DNA of 64,000 bases, taken from NCBI GenBank assembly GCA_022432975.1, contig CM039512.1, forward strand, positions 36,639,730 to 36,703,729. The letters are read 5' to 3'. The DNA is from Begonia masoniana. Lineage: Eukaryota > Streptophyta > Magnoliopsida > Cucurbitales > Begoniaceae. The position numbers and the translations under genes were made by a program. This document shows positions 33,479 through 44,877 of the stretch, piece by piece. The first letter of the stretch is position 1, and each line of letters opens with the position of its first letter. The notes under the pieces are model-generated. The model saw only the letters and a program-made list of their open reading frames with translations, searched no databases and was not told the DNA's origin.

Positions 33479-36317
33479 TGCCCTGTACACTACTCATCCT
33501 CCAACTTTACTTAACACCATTTACTTGAAAACATGCATGCAATAGCATTTCATTAAATCTTAAAGGAGAAAACATGATGCATAAAGAAAGGTGCTTCCAA
33601 CAATCATCCAAACATTCATAACGTACATAAACGAGCCTAACCGACCACTAATAGAAAACGTCCTAATTTACCGACTCTTTAGAACCACGAAATCATGAAA
33701 ACGTCATTAAGACATTTAATTCCTACCATAGATATGACGTAGGGCCATAAGGGCCGGAAACCTAACACCACTTACCTGGAGTCCTAGCTATGCCGAGCAC
33801 CGTCCTTTGAGAGCTTGGGTTACCTAAGGCATTTTCATAATACGTCATTAGTATCGACTCTATATTATAAAAATTAAAACTAAACGAAACCCCGAGCTAA
33901 GACAAATTTTCCTAAAACTCTTATTCACTTCATTCGGGCATTTCGTCGAGCACATTATGCTCACTAATTCAAAAACTCCATTAATGGCTTCCAACAACCA
34001 AAACTTAACCTTAAACATCAACCCACACCATTAATTCACACAAACTACCACAACAATCATAAATACAACACTATTGGGCATTAATATTGTCAAACTATCG
34101 ATTTCTACCAAAACCCCCAATTGCTCAACCCTAACTCGAATTAACCCTAACCGAATAGTGCCCTAAAACAACAACTAAGCTAGCCCAAAGTATAAAACTT
34201 ACCTAGAGGGTTGATTTGTTGAAGAAAACCAAAGAGAAACTCGCCGGAAATCGGAACGTGAGTGATCGGCGAGGGAGGAGAAGAGAAATCGCAAGGGAGG
34301 GGAGCTTCACGTGGAGGAGGAGAAAAATGGGAGGAAATGGGAGGGTAATTTGATTTTATTAAATATTTTGCTAAGGAAAATTACTTAAATGCCCTCCCCT
34401 TATATTCTTGTCTAAACTCATAATTAACCTATCGATTTGGTTTCTCCAAAAATTTCTTATTTCTCAAAATATTCCTATTTATTTCTAGGTTTCTAACAAA
34501 ACTTCCCGCTCACGAAACGGCATAATTTACAAATTTTACGAATTAAAACTCTATAAGACTTAAAAATTGAAAACCCGGCAACTTAAAACTTAAAACCCAT
34601 AAACCAAAATTTCCGGGCGTTACAACAACCACGTTCCTACACCAAATTTATCCCAAAACATCTCAAAGTACATTTGTACAACAAAACGACTTTTATGTGT
34701 AAAACACCCACTATACGTCACCAACATAAAACGTGTAGCGGAAATTCCATAAAGACTTTATAATGACAAACCCATTCATAATCTATCCACAAAAGACAAT
34801 CCTCCGAGCTATCTACAATGCATCAAAATAGACATTTGCACCTAACCCTAACACTTGTACCAATATTTACCAAAAGTTGCTCGGAGCACACACACAGGTC
34901 AGTTAGCCATGCCAAAATACTCTCTGCCCGCCACGAGCACCATCTGTCGACCACCTATGCTTTATCAAGAGGAGGTTCCTCATCTTCGATCTCGTCACCT
35001 ACATCATACGATTTAAACGATAAGCCTAATGCTTAGTAAGGAGTGCACAATACATGACAGATACATGAATGCATGATCATCGTAAAAACGTGTTCTTTTC
35101 ATTTCTTTAACGTTAACATAACCATCTACTCCGTAGATCACATACTTGCCCCGTGAGAACACATGACTTGCCCCGTGAGAACACATAACTTATCTCGTGA
35201 GATCATTACTTCGTTTTTATCTTTTACTTTGCTTTTCATGAAAACATGCTTATAAAACGTTTCATGTGCTCTTTTCCGAAAAACATGATGCATGAGGGAA
35301 TTACACGTATAACAACCATCAAAGACAATTCATAATCATTTCTTAAACATACATAGCTCGTAGGCGAACAAAACACATAACTAATAGCTAACGTTCTATC
35401 CTAAGCTACCCGACTCACCAAAACCCTACAACCATCAAGCATCATCAACACACATATATCCTAGCATCGATACGACGTAGGGCTGTAAGGGCCGAAAATC
35501 TAACATACACTTACCTGGTGTCCTTAGCAAGCCAAACACCATCCTTAAGCTTGGTTCACCTAAGGAAAATTCACAATTCGTCATTAGAATCGATTCTACA
35601 TAAACCGCTTCTAAAACCAACAAAACTCCTAGCTAAGACAAACTTTCTAAAACTCCAATTTACTCCATTCAAGCATTTTACTCACAAATTCTCTAAGCTA
35701 GCATTAATGGCATTTATGCTAATTCAACTACCAAAATCCAATCAATACTCATTCTTCCAACCTACTACTATCACCAACAATCATAAATACATAATTATTA
35801 GCCATTAATACCATAAAACTAACAATTTCGAACATAAATTAAAAATCTCTCAAACCTAAATCGATAAACCCTAACCGTTATCAAACCCTAAACTGAAACT
35901 AAATTCATAAAACACTAAAACCTTACCTAGAGCTTTGTATTCGGAAAGAAATGGAGGAAGAAAATCGCTGGAGGAGGGACGATTCGTCGTCGAAGGAGAA
36001 CGTCGTCGTGGGAGAGCAAAAATCGCAAGGGAGAGCTCTGGAAGTTTGAAATCATGAAATGCTAAGGAGAAGAGGGGTTTTGGTTTTAATAAAAAAAATA
36101 TTACTTCCTAATTACCATATCGTCCCTTCACTTATTTCTCTAACCAATTCGTTATTTAGCACGTCGATTTGGATTCTCCAAAATTTTCTTATTCCACCAA
36201 ATATCCTAATTAATTACTAGGGTTCTAATAAAACTTTCCGCTCATGAAATGACCTTAATTTACTATATTTACGAATATAACCCAAATAAGCGGAAACTGA
36301 AAATCTCGGGCGTTACA

Positions 36318-36333
36318 TCCTACCCTTCTTAAT
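36318..36333 (-). other. Polypurine tract of element E
   Basis: The minus strand reads TTAAGAAGGGTAGGA next to the LTR end. Confidence 0.75.
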
Positions 36334-36395
36334 TGAAATTTTGTCATCAAAATTGCGTACCTAAACAATTCTAGAAATTTATGCATCATGTCCTG

Positions 36396-39300
36396 TTAGC
36401 GTTCCCACGTGGCTTCCTCTACGTTGCGGTTTCTCCGTAATACCTTCACTAGAGGGATCATCTTGTTATGTAGGACCTTCACTGCAAATTCAAGATGTTG
36501 CACCGGCTTCTCCTCATTAGTCAAAGTTGGCTGAACTTCAAGATTAACCAGTTCCACTATATGCGTTGGATCACGTACGCACTTCCGCAACATTGACACG
36601 TGGAAAACATTATGAACTCCGTCCATGGATGACGACAATTGTAGCTTGTATGTTGTAGCTTCTATCCTTTCGGTGATTGGAAACGGTCTAACGAACCGTG
36701 CATTCAATTTTCCTCTCTTACCAAATCGAACAATGCCCTTAAACGGTGAAATCTTCAGAAATAGTTCATCTTCTACTACAAACTCCAAATTTCTTCTCCT
36801 TCGATCTGCATAGCTCTTTTGTCGGCTCTGTGCAGTTTTCATCATTTGTCTAATTACAGCGACCTTCTCAGATAGCTGTTGTAAAATTTTTGGACCAATC
36901 AATTTAGCTTCGCCCACTGCATCCCAATACAGAGGCGACCTGCACTTCCTACCATACAATGCTACGTACGGAGCCATACCAATCGTGGACTAGTAGCTGT
37001 TATTATAAGCAAATTCTACTAACGGTAAATACCGGCTCCATGACGCTTGGAAATCTAGCACGCATGCCCTCAACATATCCTCAAATATTTGAATCTTTCT
37101 TTCAGATTATCCGTCGGTTTGAGGATGAAACACAATGCTAAACGTTAACTTAGTACCCATAGCGCCATGTAAACTTCTCTAAAACCTCAAAGTAAACCTG
37201 GGATCCCGGTCCGAAACAATTGATACAAGAATCCTATGCAATTTGATAATCTTCTGAACGTACAACTCTGTGAACTAATTCATCGTGTAGGTCATCTTTA
37301 CCGGTAAGAAATGGGCCACCTTTGTCCGTCTATCCACTACGACCCATATATTATCATGTCCCTTAGTTGACCTCGGTAAACCAACAACGAAGTCCATTGA
37401 AATATGATCCCACTTCCACTCGAGAATTGGTAAAGGTTGTAACATCCCACCTGGCCTCTGGTGCTCTACCTTCACCTGCTGGCAAATTAGGCAGGATTGT
37501 ACATAATTGGCTACTTCACGTTTTATATTGGGCCACCAATAGTGCACTTTCAGATCTCGGTACATCTTGGTGTTGCCTGGATGCACTGAGAATGACGATG
37601 AATGTGCTTCTGCCATGATTAACTTCCTTAACTCCTCATCTTTCGAAATATACCATCGGTCTCTGAATTTTAAAATGTCGTCCTTCGAGTAACTAAATTC
37701 GGAAGATGCATCCGTTAACTTGGAAAAATATCCTATTTTTCTTTTGAGTCCGTCTGTTAAGCTTCCTTAATCCTGTCCAAAAGAGTTGGTCGTATCGTTA
37801 AGTCATAAAGTAAGGCTGAAAGCTCCGTAACTACTTCCAACTCAAACTTCTAGATCTCCTTTCTCAATGAAGCTGACATGCTGAAAACGGTGGACTGCTC
37901 AGTTTTAGGCATCCTACTCAAGGCGTCTGCCATCGTATTTGTCTTTCTTGGATGGTACTTTATTTCGAAGTCGTAGTCATTCATAAACTCCAACCACCTC
38001 ATTTGCTTCATATTCCTTCCTCTTTTTTCCTAAAGAGGTACTTCAAGCTCTTGTGGTCTGAAAACACTTCGCACCTCTGTCCATAAAGGTAGTGTCTCCA
38101 TATCTTCAATGCAAATACCACTGCGGCCAATTCTAGATCGTGCGTCGGGTAATTCTGCTCATAACTTTTCAATTTTCTAGAGGCATAGGCAATGACCTTC
38201 CTGTCTTGTATCAACACTCATCCCAATCTTATTTTGGACGCGTCACAATAAATAATGAATGCCCCGTTCTCCACGGGTAGTATCAACAACGGCACTGTGG
38301 TCAACTTCTGCTTCAGGGTCTGAAAATTATCTTCACAAGCTTTAAACCAATCATACTTCACCTCTTTCTTCGTCAAATTTGTTAGAGGTTTGGCTATCAT
38401 AGAGAATCCTTCAATAAACTTCTTATAATATCCAGCCAGGTCTACAAAACTCCGTACTTCACTTGCATTTTTCAGCTGAGGCCACTCTTTTACTGCTTGA
38501 ATCTTAGCCGGATCCACCGAAACTTCTTCCTTTGAAATTATGTAGCCTAAGAAATTCATCTAATTCAGCAAAAACTCACACCTGGAAAACTTAGCGTACA
38601 ATTGATGCTGCTTCAGAGTAGTTGAAACGGCCTATAAATGCTTCGCATGCTCTTCGTCATTCCGGGATTATATCAAGATGTCGTCTATGAAAACGATCAC
38701 AAACTTATCTAGAAACTCCCAGAATACTCTGTTCATAAAATCCATAAATGCTGCCAGGGCATTCGTCAATTCGAAGGACATTACCATAAACTCGTAATGC
38801 CCGTAACGTGTTCTGAAGGCAGTCTTTAGTATATCCTTGGCTTTAACTTTCAATGGTAATACCCTAAACGTAAGTCGATCTTCGAAAACACACTGGCCCC
38901 TTGTAACTGGTCAAACAAATCATCGATCCTCGATAATAGGTACTTATTCTTTGTAGTCAACTTATTCAATTCCCGGTAATCCATGCACATCCTTAAGGAG
39001 CCATCCTTCTTTTTCACGAATAATACCAGAGCGCCCCAAAAAGAAACACTTGGGCGTATAAAACCTTTATTTGTCAGTTCCTTCAACTGGACTTGTAATT
39101 CTCTCAATTCAACCGCCGCCATCCTATAATCTTAGATACAGGCGCCGAACCAGGAATAATCTCTATCGTAAAATCAATTTCTCGGTCAGGAGGCAAGCCT
39201 GGTAATTCATCCAAGAAAACTTCTAGAAACTCCTTTACTACCGGAATATCAAACAACCCCTTCTCATTCTATCTTTGCGTGTCAAGAATGCTCGCAAGGA

Positions 39301-39740
39301 ATCCAAAACGTCTTGGCTTTATCGAGTGTTGGGCACTCATGGACGATACCATAGGCATTTGGCTCGAACGGAGGGTCGCTTGAAACGAGTAACCCTCACC
39401 ACTTGGGGGTCTAAATTCTACCGCCCCAACCTGCAATTGATTGTAGCATAGTACCTAAAAAACCAATCCATACCCATGATTACGTCATATCCTTTCATGC
39501 CTATGATAACCAAGTTTGCATACATCCTTTGACCACTAATAGATATCACCTCTCCTTATAACGGCTGATCTGAGTGTAAAAACTCCCTGGAGGGTAACAT
39601 AACACTATAGCTACGGTCGGCTGGGACAACCTCTAAATTCCACTTAACTATATACTCCTGTGCTATAAACGAGAATGGGTCGCCCCCGTATCAATCAAAA
39701 CACACGCTGCTACATTACAGACTAGAATAATACCTTAAAC
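36396..39740 (-). pseudogene. Element E pol, degenerate
   Basis: Read leftward from the protease region (VLIDTGATHSF near 39680, after a stop) through RT ([25 protein letters not shown]-like, then [11 protein letters not shown] and FIDDILI at 38668-39122, with a frame break near 38855), a thumb/RNase H part at 38218-38559, RNase H at 38008-38217 ([20 protein letters not shown]), the integrase core at 37275-37616 (CLICQQ, MDFVVGLPR) and the integrase C-terminal region at 36396-36977 (YGRKCRSPLYWD, NVFHVSMLRKC, EEATWER). At least eight in-frame stops and one frameshift separate these blocks. Many changes from the conserved residues (Gly to Glu, Pro to Leu) fit C-to-T changes. An old, inactive copy of the same superfamily as A and B. 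Confidence 0.88.
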
Positions 39741-40380
39741 GACTGATGGCTGAGTAGCTTCCTCGTCTTCTATCAATGCAAAAATCCTCGAAGGACCACT
39801 CGGTGGCCTCTTGTTTGGCTCAAGACAATCTATAGCTTTGTGCCCCACCTTGTCGCACCAAAAACATTGGTCGGAATGCAGCTTGCACTCCCTGAAGTGA
39901 TTCTTCTGACACGTAGGGCATAGAGGAGCCTATGGGGCCCCTTGTGGTTGTTTACCCTTGTTCTGATCGGTCGGTGTTTCATTGGGCCTTTTGACGCCCC
40001 GTTGCTGTTGTGGCTGCCAACCTCTATTTTGTTGCGGTTGAACCTCCGCCCTAAAGAACTTCTTCGGCTGTTCTCTTTGCCGTTGAAGCTTCATCTCGAT
40101 GTCATCCGATTCTAGGGCCTTGGCCACAACCCTATGGTATGGCATATCATCAACACCCGCAGTCTTTACCCCTTTTAAAATCTCCAACTTCAGGCCTTGC
40201 ACAAACTGATAAACCTTGTCTTCCTCTTCGCTAATCAACTGAAATGCATATCGGGATAGAGACTCAAACCTTCGCACATATTCGACCACTGACCCATTCT
40301 GGCGTAGCTGGGTAAACCTCGCCCTTTTGTTAGTTCGGAGGGTTCGATTGAAATACTTGTCACCAAAAATCCGACCCTCA
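39741..40380 (-). pseudogene. Element E gag C-terminal half, truncated
   Basis: From about 40367 leftward: KYFNRTLRTNK, QLRQNGSVVEYVRRFESLSR, VYQFVQGLK, and a Gln/Pro-rich linker. An in-frame TAG near 39930 follows, then a knuckle CFWCDKVGHKAIDC that is still complete. The N-terminal half, PBS and 5' LTR of E are missing. The bases at 40368-40410 hold GCCGATCGATCAGCC, which resembles the LTR palindromes, and then unrelated DNA begins. Confidence 0.82.
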
Positions 40381-42310
40381 GCCGATCGATCAGCCCTCAG
40401 CCCGACCAATAGTGAGGGTGAGACACAATATTGTTGAATTGGATCGCATGTCGATGTTGAATTTTAAGATGACCTCATCATAGTGCCAAGTGTTGAAGTT
40501 GTGGTGCAAATTTGAATTCTTTAATTTTATTATGACCATTACAGAATTAGTTTTTGCTTAAATGAGAAATTTAATTTTTTAACGATTTTTTGTAAATATT
40601 TTGACTTATCGTTACCAAATTTTTCCACTTTAAATGAGAGGCTACAACCTCATTGGTAGTTAGAAGAATTTTTCACAATAGTGAATCGATTGTTCGAGAG
40701 AAAATCAGTGAATTTTTCATGTTGGTTTTAGAGAATTGTTCTCTAAGTCGATAAGGGTTGTTTCATGTGTTGCGGCAATGATGTAGCACAAAATGATTGT
40801 GTTATTGCTGCAATTATAACATCCATACATGATTATTCAAGATTGATTGCCTAGCGACGTTTTCAAAGTGTTGAGGAGCTCATTTCTATAGTCGAAAGAT
40901 CAAACATAACATTGAACGAGCTTGAAACATATGTCAAAGGTATAAGTTATTGATATCTTAGATTAGATCAAAATAAAAATGATAAAATTATTTTGTCAAT
41001 CACATATTATCATTATTATATCGTAACTCACGATCTTTGTATTATTTTTTATTTTTTGAATAGTTATTTTTCTTAAAATAGAAGTGATGTGTGTTACCAA
41101 TGTTATGAATGTCTATAATTTCTACCGTGCAAGAGAACCTAAAAATGGTCACCCTTTGACGAAGGGTTGAGTTGGTTCTATTGTTGTTCAAGGAAGCCTC
41201 CATTGTTTAGAAAAGTTGCAATTATTGGCAGGCTAGTAGTAAATTGCATTCTTTTACCTTTTTAACCTTTTCTATCCTTCTTTTAACACCAAATCTGACT
41301 CATTCTTGTGGAGTTTTAAACCTTTCTTGTGAATTTGGATTGGAAATTTGTAAATTAAAGTAGTGTAAAAGATAATAGTTCAAGTCCCCAACCCATTCGG
41401 TCCAAATAACATAACCATTGAAACAAACCATTTTCTCTTTTTATAACTGTGCATTTTATGTGATCAATAACAAAAAAAGACGTGTGTTAATTACTAGTAT
41501 GGTAGTTAAAATAAATTATAAATACTTAAAATAAAATTAATTAACAAATGCTGATGTAAATTGAAGAGGCTAGAAATTGTAAGAAGACAGATTATTTTAG
41601 AATCTTAGATTAAACAAGAAGCTGCCTGAACGAAAAAAGTGACATCAAATGATCACAATCAAAGATTATAGTCCTAGATTTATATGAGAGTGGCCCATCC
41701 CCTAATGGTACACCTTTAATCGGACGATCATAATGAAATGTACCCATCACTTATTTAATATCAAACATGTCCTTTAATCCCCATTCAAATTTTGTCACAC
41801 CAAAACACCAACTAATAAAATTTATCAAGCACCACAAAATCTGATAAGTTTTTTTTTTTCAAAGTAGAATCGGATATACTTTTGCCAACAATACAACTTT
41901 CGTAATTCAATAACTCGATATGCTTGGACGGTCAAAACTCTTATACAAATTTAAATATAGGGGATAAAATTTATTATGAAAAATCAAGATACAAGGAGAG
42001 TCGATATTAAATAATTGTCCACATATAAAATCATGATTATTGATACTGATTTTTTCCACATAAAAAGATGATATTTTAGTACAATAGAAAGAGAAGTGAA
42101 GTGTATTATTCAAGAATCAAAATCTATTTGCTTTACGAAAAGAAGACATATTGCTTAGTTAAGAAGTTAGAGCATCACATTTGTAATGTGATGAGTTGAC
42201 TTTTCATTATTTGTTTGAGTTTGACATAATTGATAATGTGAAATCAAATAAATAGAGAGAAAATATTTCTTCTCTTTTTTTTTAATGGTCACCCATTACT
42301 ACAAGAAAAA
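40381..42310. other. Intergenic, nothing recognised
   Basis: AT-rich DNA between the truncated element E and the MITE. No open frame with a recognisable domain and no LTR ends. Confidence 0.45.
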
Positions 42311-42780
42311 GTCAAAAAAATCCTTCAACTATAGAGTTAGGGACAAGTTGACCCCTAAACTATATTTGGGTACAAGTCAACCCTTAAATTATCTATAGAG
42401 AACAAGTGAACCCTTGTCGTCACGTTTTGTTAAATTTACGTCGCGCGTGTTTTAAGTGTAGGAGACCGAGTCTAAGTATGAACAATCGCGTTTAAGTGAG
42501 GACGACTGCCGCAATTGACCTCTTTTGATCCGCGGTCACCCTCGCTTATAAGGGTTTTCATTTTCATTTTTACGTGTGGTCGCCCGCTCTTAATCTACGG
42601 GCGACCTAATATATTAGTGAAGTTGCCCTTGAAAATGTGAGCGACCACGAGTGAATTTAACAGAATGTGACGATAATGGTTGACTTGTTATCTGGAGATA
42701 GTTTAATTGTTAATTTTTATCCAAACATAATTTTGGGATCAACTTGTCCATGATCCTATAATTTAAAAGTTTTTTTGAAC
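42311..42780. mobile_element. MITE-like element with imperfect terminal inverted repeats
   Basis: About 470 bp. The left end (GTCAAAAAAATCC..., then GGACAAGTTGACCCC and CTATATTTGGGTA) is matched in reverse at the right end (GTTCAAAAAAAC..., GGACAAGTTGATCCC, TTATGTTTGGATA) over about 75 bp with many mismatches. The interior is non-coding with CGCG-rich bits near 42440. Its family and target duplication are not clear. Confidence 0.6.
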
Positions 42781-43756
42781 TTTATCCTTAATTATATTAT
42801 ATCGTAGGAGCTTCAAATGATTATAAAAAGGGGAGTGGTATGATTTTATTTCTTGTGCATCAATAAGGAAAAACGTAAAAAGCTTAGACGAATCTGAAAT
42901 AAATATGGTCAAAATTCATATCAAACATTTACACGAAGTTAGCTAAACATACTCTATCAATTTCTACAAAGAAGAATGGTCAAATTTAAGCAAAGAATGA
43001 AGTGAATAAAACTTGTACGAAGAGGAATTGCCAAAATTGGAACTTCCTTTCCATTCTAGCAAATGACACCGACTTAGTCCCCCACTCATTATTTATCTTC
43101 ATTCTTCTCACACTATCCTTCGTTCTACTTTTTAGGTCATTTTGGATGATCCCATTTCTAGCTCTACTTAAGCCCTCCTCTTCATGTGCCATGATTAACT
43201 TATTATTAGCATTGCTTTCTTTTAATTATTAGTACAACAAAAGTTTCAACCAACTTCTGATCATCTTTAAACTGACTTCTTAGTCAAACTTCAACGCATG
43301 GGCCATTGTCATTCCATTCACAACTTGTGGATTATAAATTTCATCAACTCCTTTTCTTTTTTGAAGAATTCAATATTAAAACAAGTACCCGTAGAAGAAG
43401 ACTTGTAGGCAAGTCTTGTAATATTGATATCTTATTACATCCCTCGGTTAAATATTTATGTTTTTTATTTTAATTGGTCATCTAATTTATTTTCATCAAC
43501 ATATTTAATGGAAAAAAATCACATGATAATTATTCAAGTCGTCGATGTCGGAGAGCTTAAACGTTTAATTAGAATAACTAACTCTTATTTCATATAATTT
43601 TAAAATAAATTAATTATAAAAATATTTTAATCACCATAACATATTGGAAGACAATTACACGAACTAGAAAGATATTAACAAGAGTAGAAAATTAGAATAT
43701 AAAAAACACTAAAATCGTATTTATATTATAATAATGCACTGAGGGGTATTGTTGTG
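42781..43756. other. Upstream region of ARF6
   Basis: About 1 kb with no recognisable gene. It is AT-rich and contains (at 43010-43240) opposing short open frames without motifs. It probably includes distal promoter sequence; no TGTCTC auxin element stood out. Confidence 0.45.
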
Positions 43757-43764
43757 TATATAAA
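43757..43764 (+). promoter_or_regulatory. ARF6: TATA box of ARF6
   Basis: TATATAAA, followed about 65 bp later by a CT-rich tract (43832-43842) of the kind found near plant start sites. The start of transcription is therefore likely near 43790-43840; this is inferred. Confidence 0.6.
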
Positions 43765-43871
43765 GGATATTGAGGTCATTAGGGTAGCATCTGATATACC
43801 AGGAAACCAGCGAAAAAAACACAGCTGGAGCTCTCTCTCTCTAAAAATATCAGACAATTTCTCTCAGGACA

Positions 43872-43955
43872 ATGGACATACCCCTTTTTCCTACTTTTTT
43901 TCATCGTATAAAAAAAATTGACCGCAAAAAATTATGGCGGTTGCATGCTGATTGA
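43872..43955 (+). CDS. Upstream ORF 1 in the ARF6 leader
   Basis: 27 codons from ATG (ACAATGG context) to TGA, ending in a basic run (KKLWRLHAD). It lies about 900 bp before the main start, in the leader. No known domain; a role would be translational control, as reported for leaders of several ARF genes. Inferred. Confidence 0.4.
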   Translation: MDIPLFPTFFHRIKKIDRKKLWRLHAD

Positions 43956-44006
43956 TTGAGGAAAGGGGCCCTAACCCATAAACCGGGGAGAAAAAGGAAA
44001 ACACAT

Positions 44007-44007
<1 letters not shown>

Positions 44008-44052
<45 letters not shown>
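44008..44052 (+). repeat. (GA)n microsatellite in the ARF6 leader
   Basis: About 21 GA units without interruption, just before the second upstream ORF. GA/CT repeats in leaders are common near plant promoters. Confidence 0.95.
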
Positions 44053-44054
<2 letters not shown>

Positions 44055-44070
44055 AGAAAAGCATTGAGCA

Positions 44071-44157
44071 ATGGTAGTGCTAATTAGTACTGGACCAAGC
44101 AGTCGTGGTAATTCCACCACCAGCAGCACTTTTTCCAGCAGCTTTTCATTGCCATGA
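44071..44157 (+). CDS. Upstream ORF 2 in the ARF6 leader
   Basis: 28 codons, ATG in a favourable GCAATGG context (purine at -3 is absent, G at +4 present), Ser/Thr-rich product, TGA stop at 44155-44157. Positioned between the GA tract and the main start. Possible translational control; inferred. Confidence 0.42.
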   Translation: MVVLISTGPSSRGNSTTSSTFSSSFSLP

Positions 44158-44877
44158 TAGGAAACAAAACCAAAGGCTAAGACCCATATCCATCTTTGAG
44201 TTTTTATGTCTCTTCATAATGTGTAGTTCTTTTTCTGAAGTATCGATCAGGACCATTTTGCCAGAAGTAAATTCTATTTTCACTGGAAACTTCATTTGGC
44301 TGAGGGATCGTAGCTTGGTTCTACTCCGAGATCTGGTTCTATATGTGTTTTTTCTGATGCTTTGATTTTCTCGAGTTGAGATCTGGTGGCAGTCTTTGGT
44401 TTGTGCTGTAAACTGGTTGTTTTAAAAATTAAGCGAATTTGCCGGGGAAGATGCCAGAATCACAAATTTCATTGCAGCGGGAGAAGCTATTGAGCTCTTT
44501 TTGGAGCTAGAGTGATGAGGTTCTTTTGGTGGTGTATTTCTTTCTTGTGAAATCTTGTGTAGCATCTTGGATCTTTGGGGTTTATGGTCGAAAGTAGAAG
44601 GTCCGGATGAGGCTTAATTCGATTGTGTTTTATCCTGAAACCGGCTTTGGTTGAAGAAAATAGAGGTGGGTTTGGCGGGAGTTACATAATACTCATTTAA
44701 AGGTTTTGCAGGAGAGAAACTGCGTTGGGAGTTTATAGGAGCTCTACTATGCGAATAACTGGTATTCATGGAGTAACTAGAGGTGGTGAAAAAAGGGGCT
44801 GTTCTTGTTGGTCCACAGATTTGTTTGTGCATTAAGGGCTAAAATTTGGGTCTCCAAATTGTTTAATCTTTTCAGAA

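Larger units (their letters stand above)
32183..34624 (-). mobile_element. Solo LTR related to E, nested in LTR E
   Basis: 2,442 bp from TGTGACGACTCC to GGGCGTTACA. Flanks are AAAAC on the left and ACAAC on the right, i.e. a 5-bp target duplication with one mismatch. It shares several blocks with the surrounding LTR (for example CTCGGAGCACAC, CACCTACATCATACGAT and GCTTAGTAAGGAG) but is clearly a separate copy. No internal sequence is attached. Confidence 0.8.
31613..36317 (-). mobile_element. 3' LTR of element E, split by a solo LTR
   Basis: Starts TGTGACGACCCC at 31613, breaks at 32182, resumes at 34630 and ends CGGGCGTTACA at 36317, where a polypurine tract and minus-strand pol follow. Without the inserted LTR it is about 2.26 kb. 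The left part (31860-32095) has repeated GGTCGACAC motifs instead of the GATCGATC motifs of its relative. Short repeats of TTGCCCCGTGAGAACACAT lie at 35150-35205. Confidence 0.82.
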
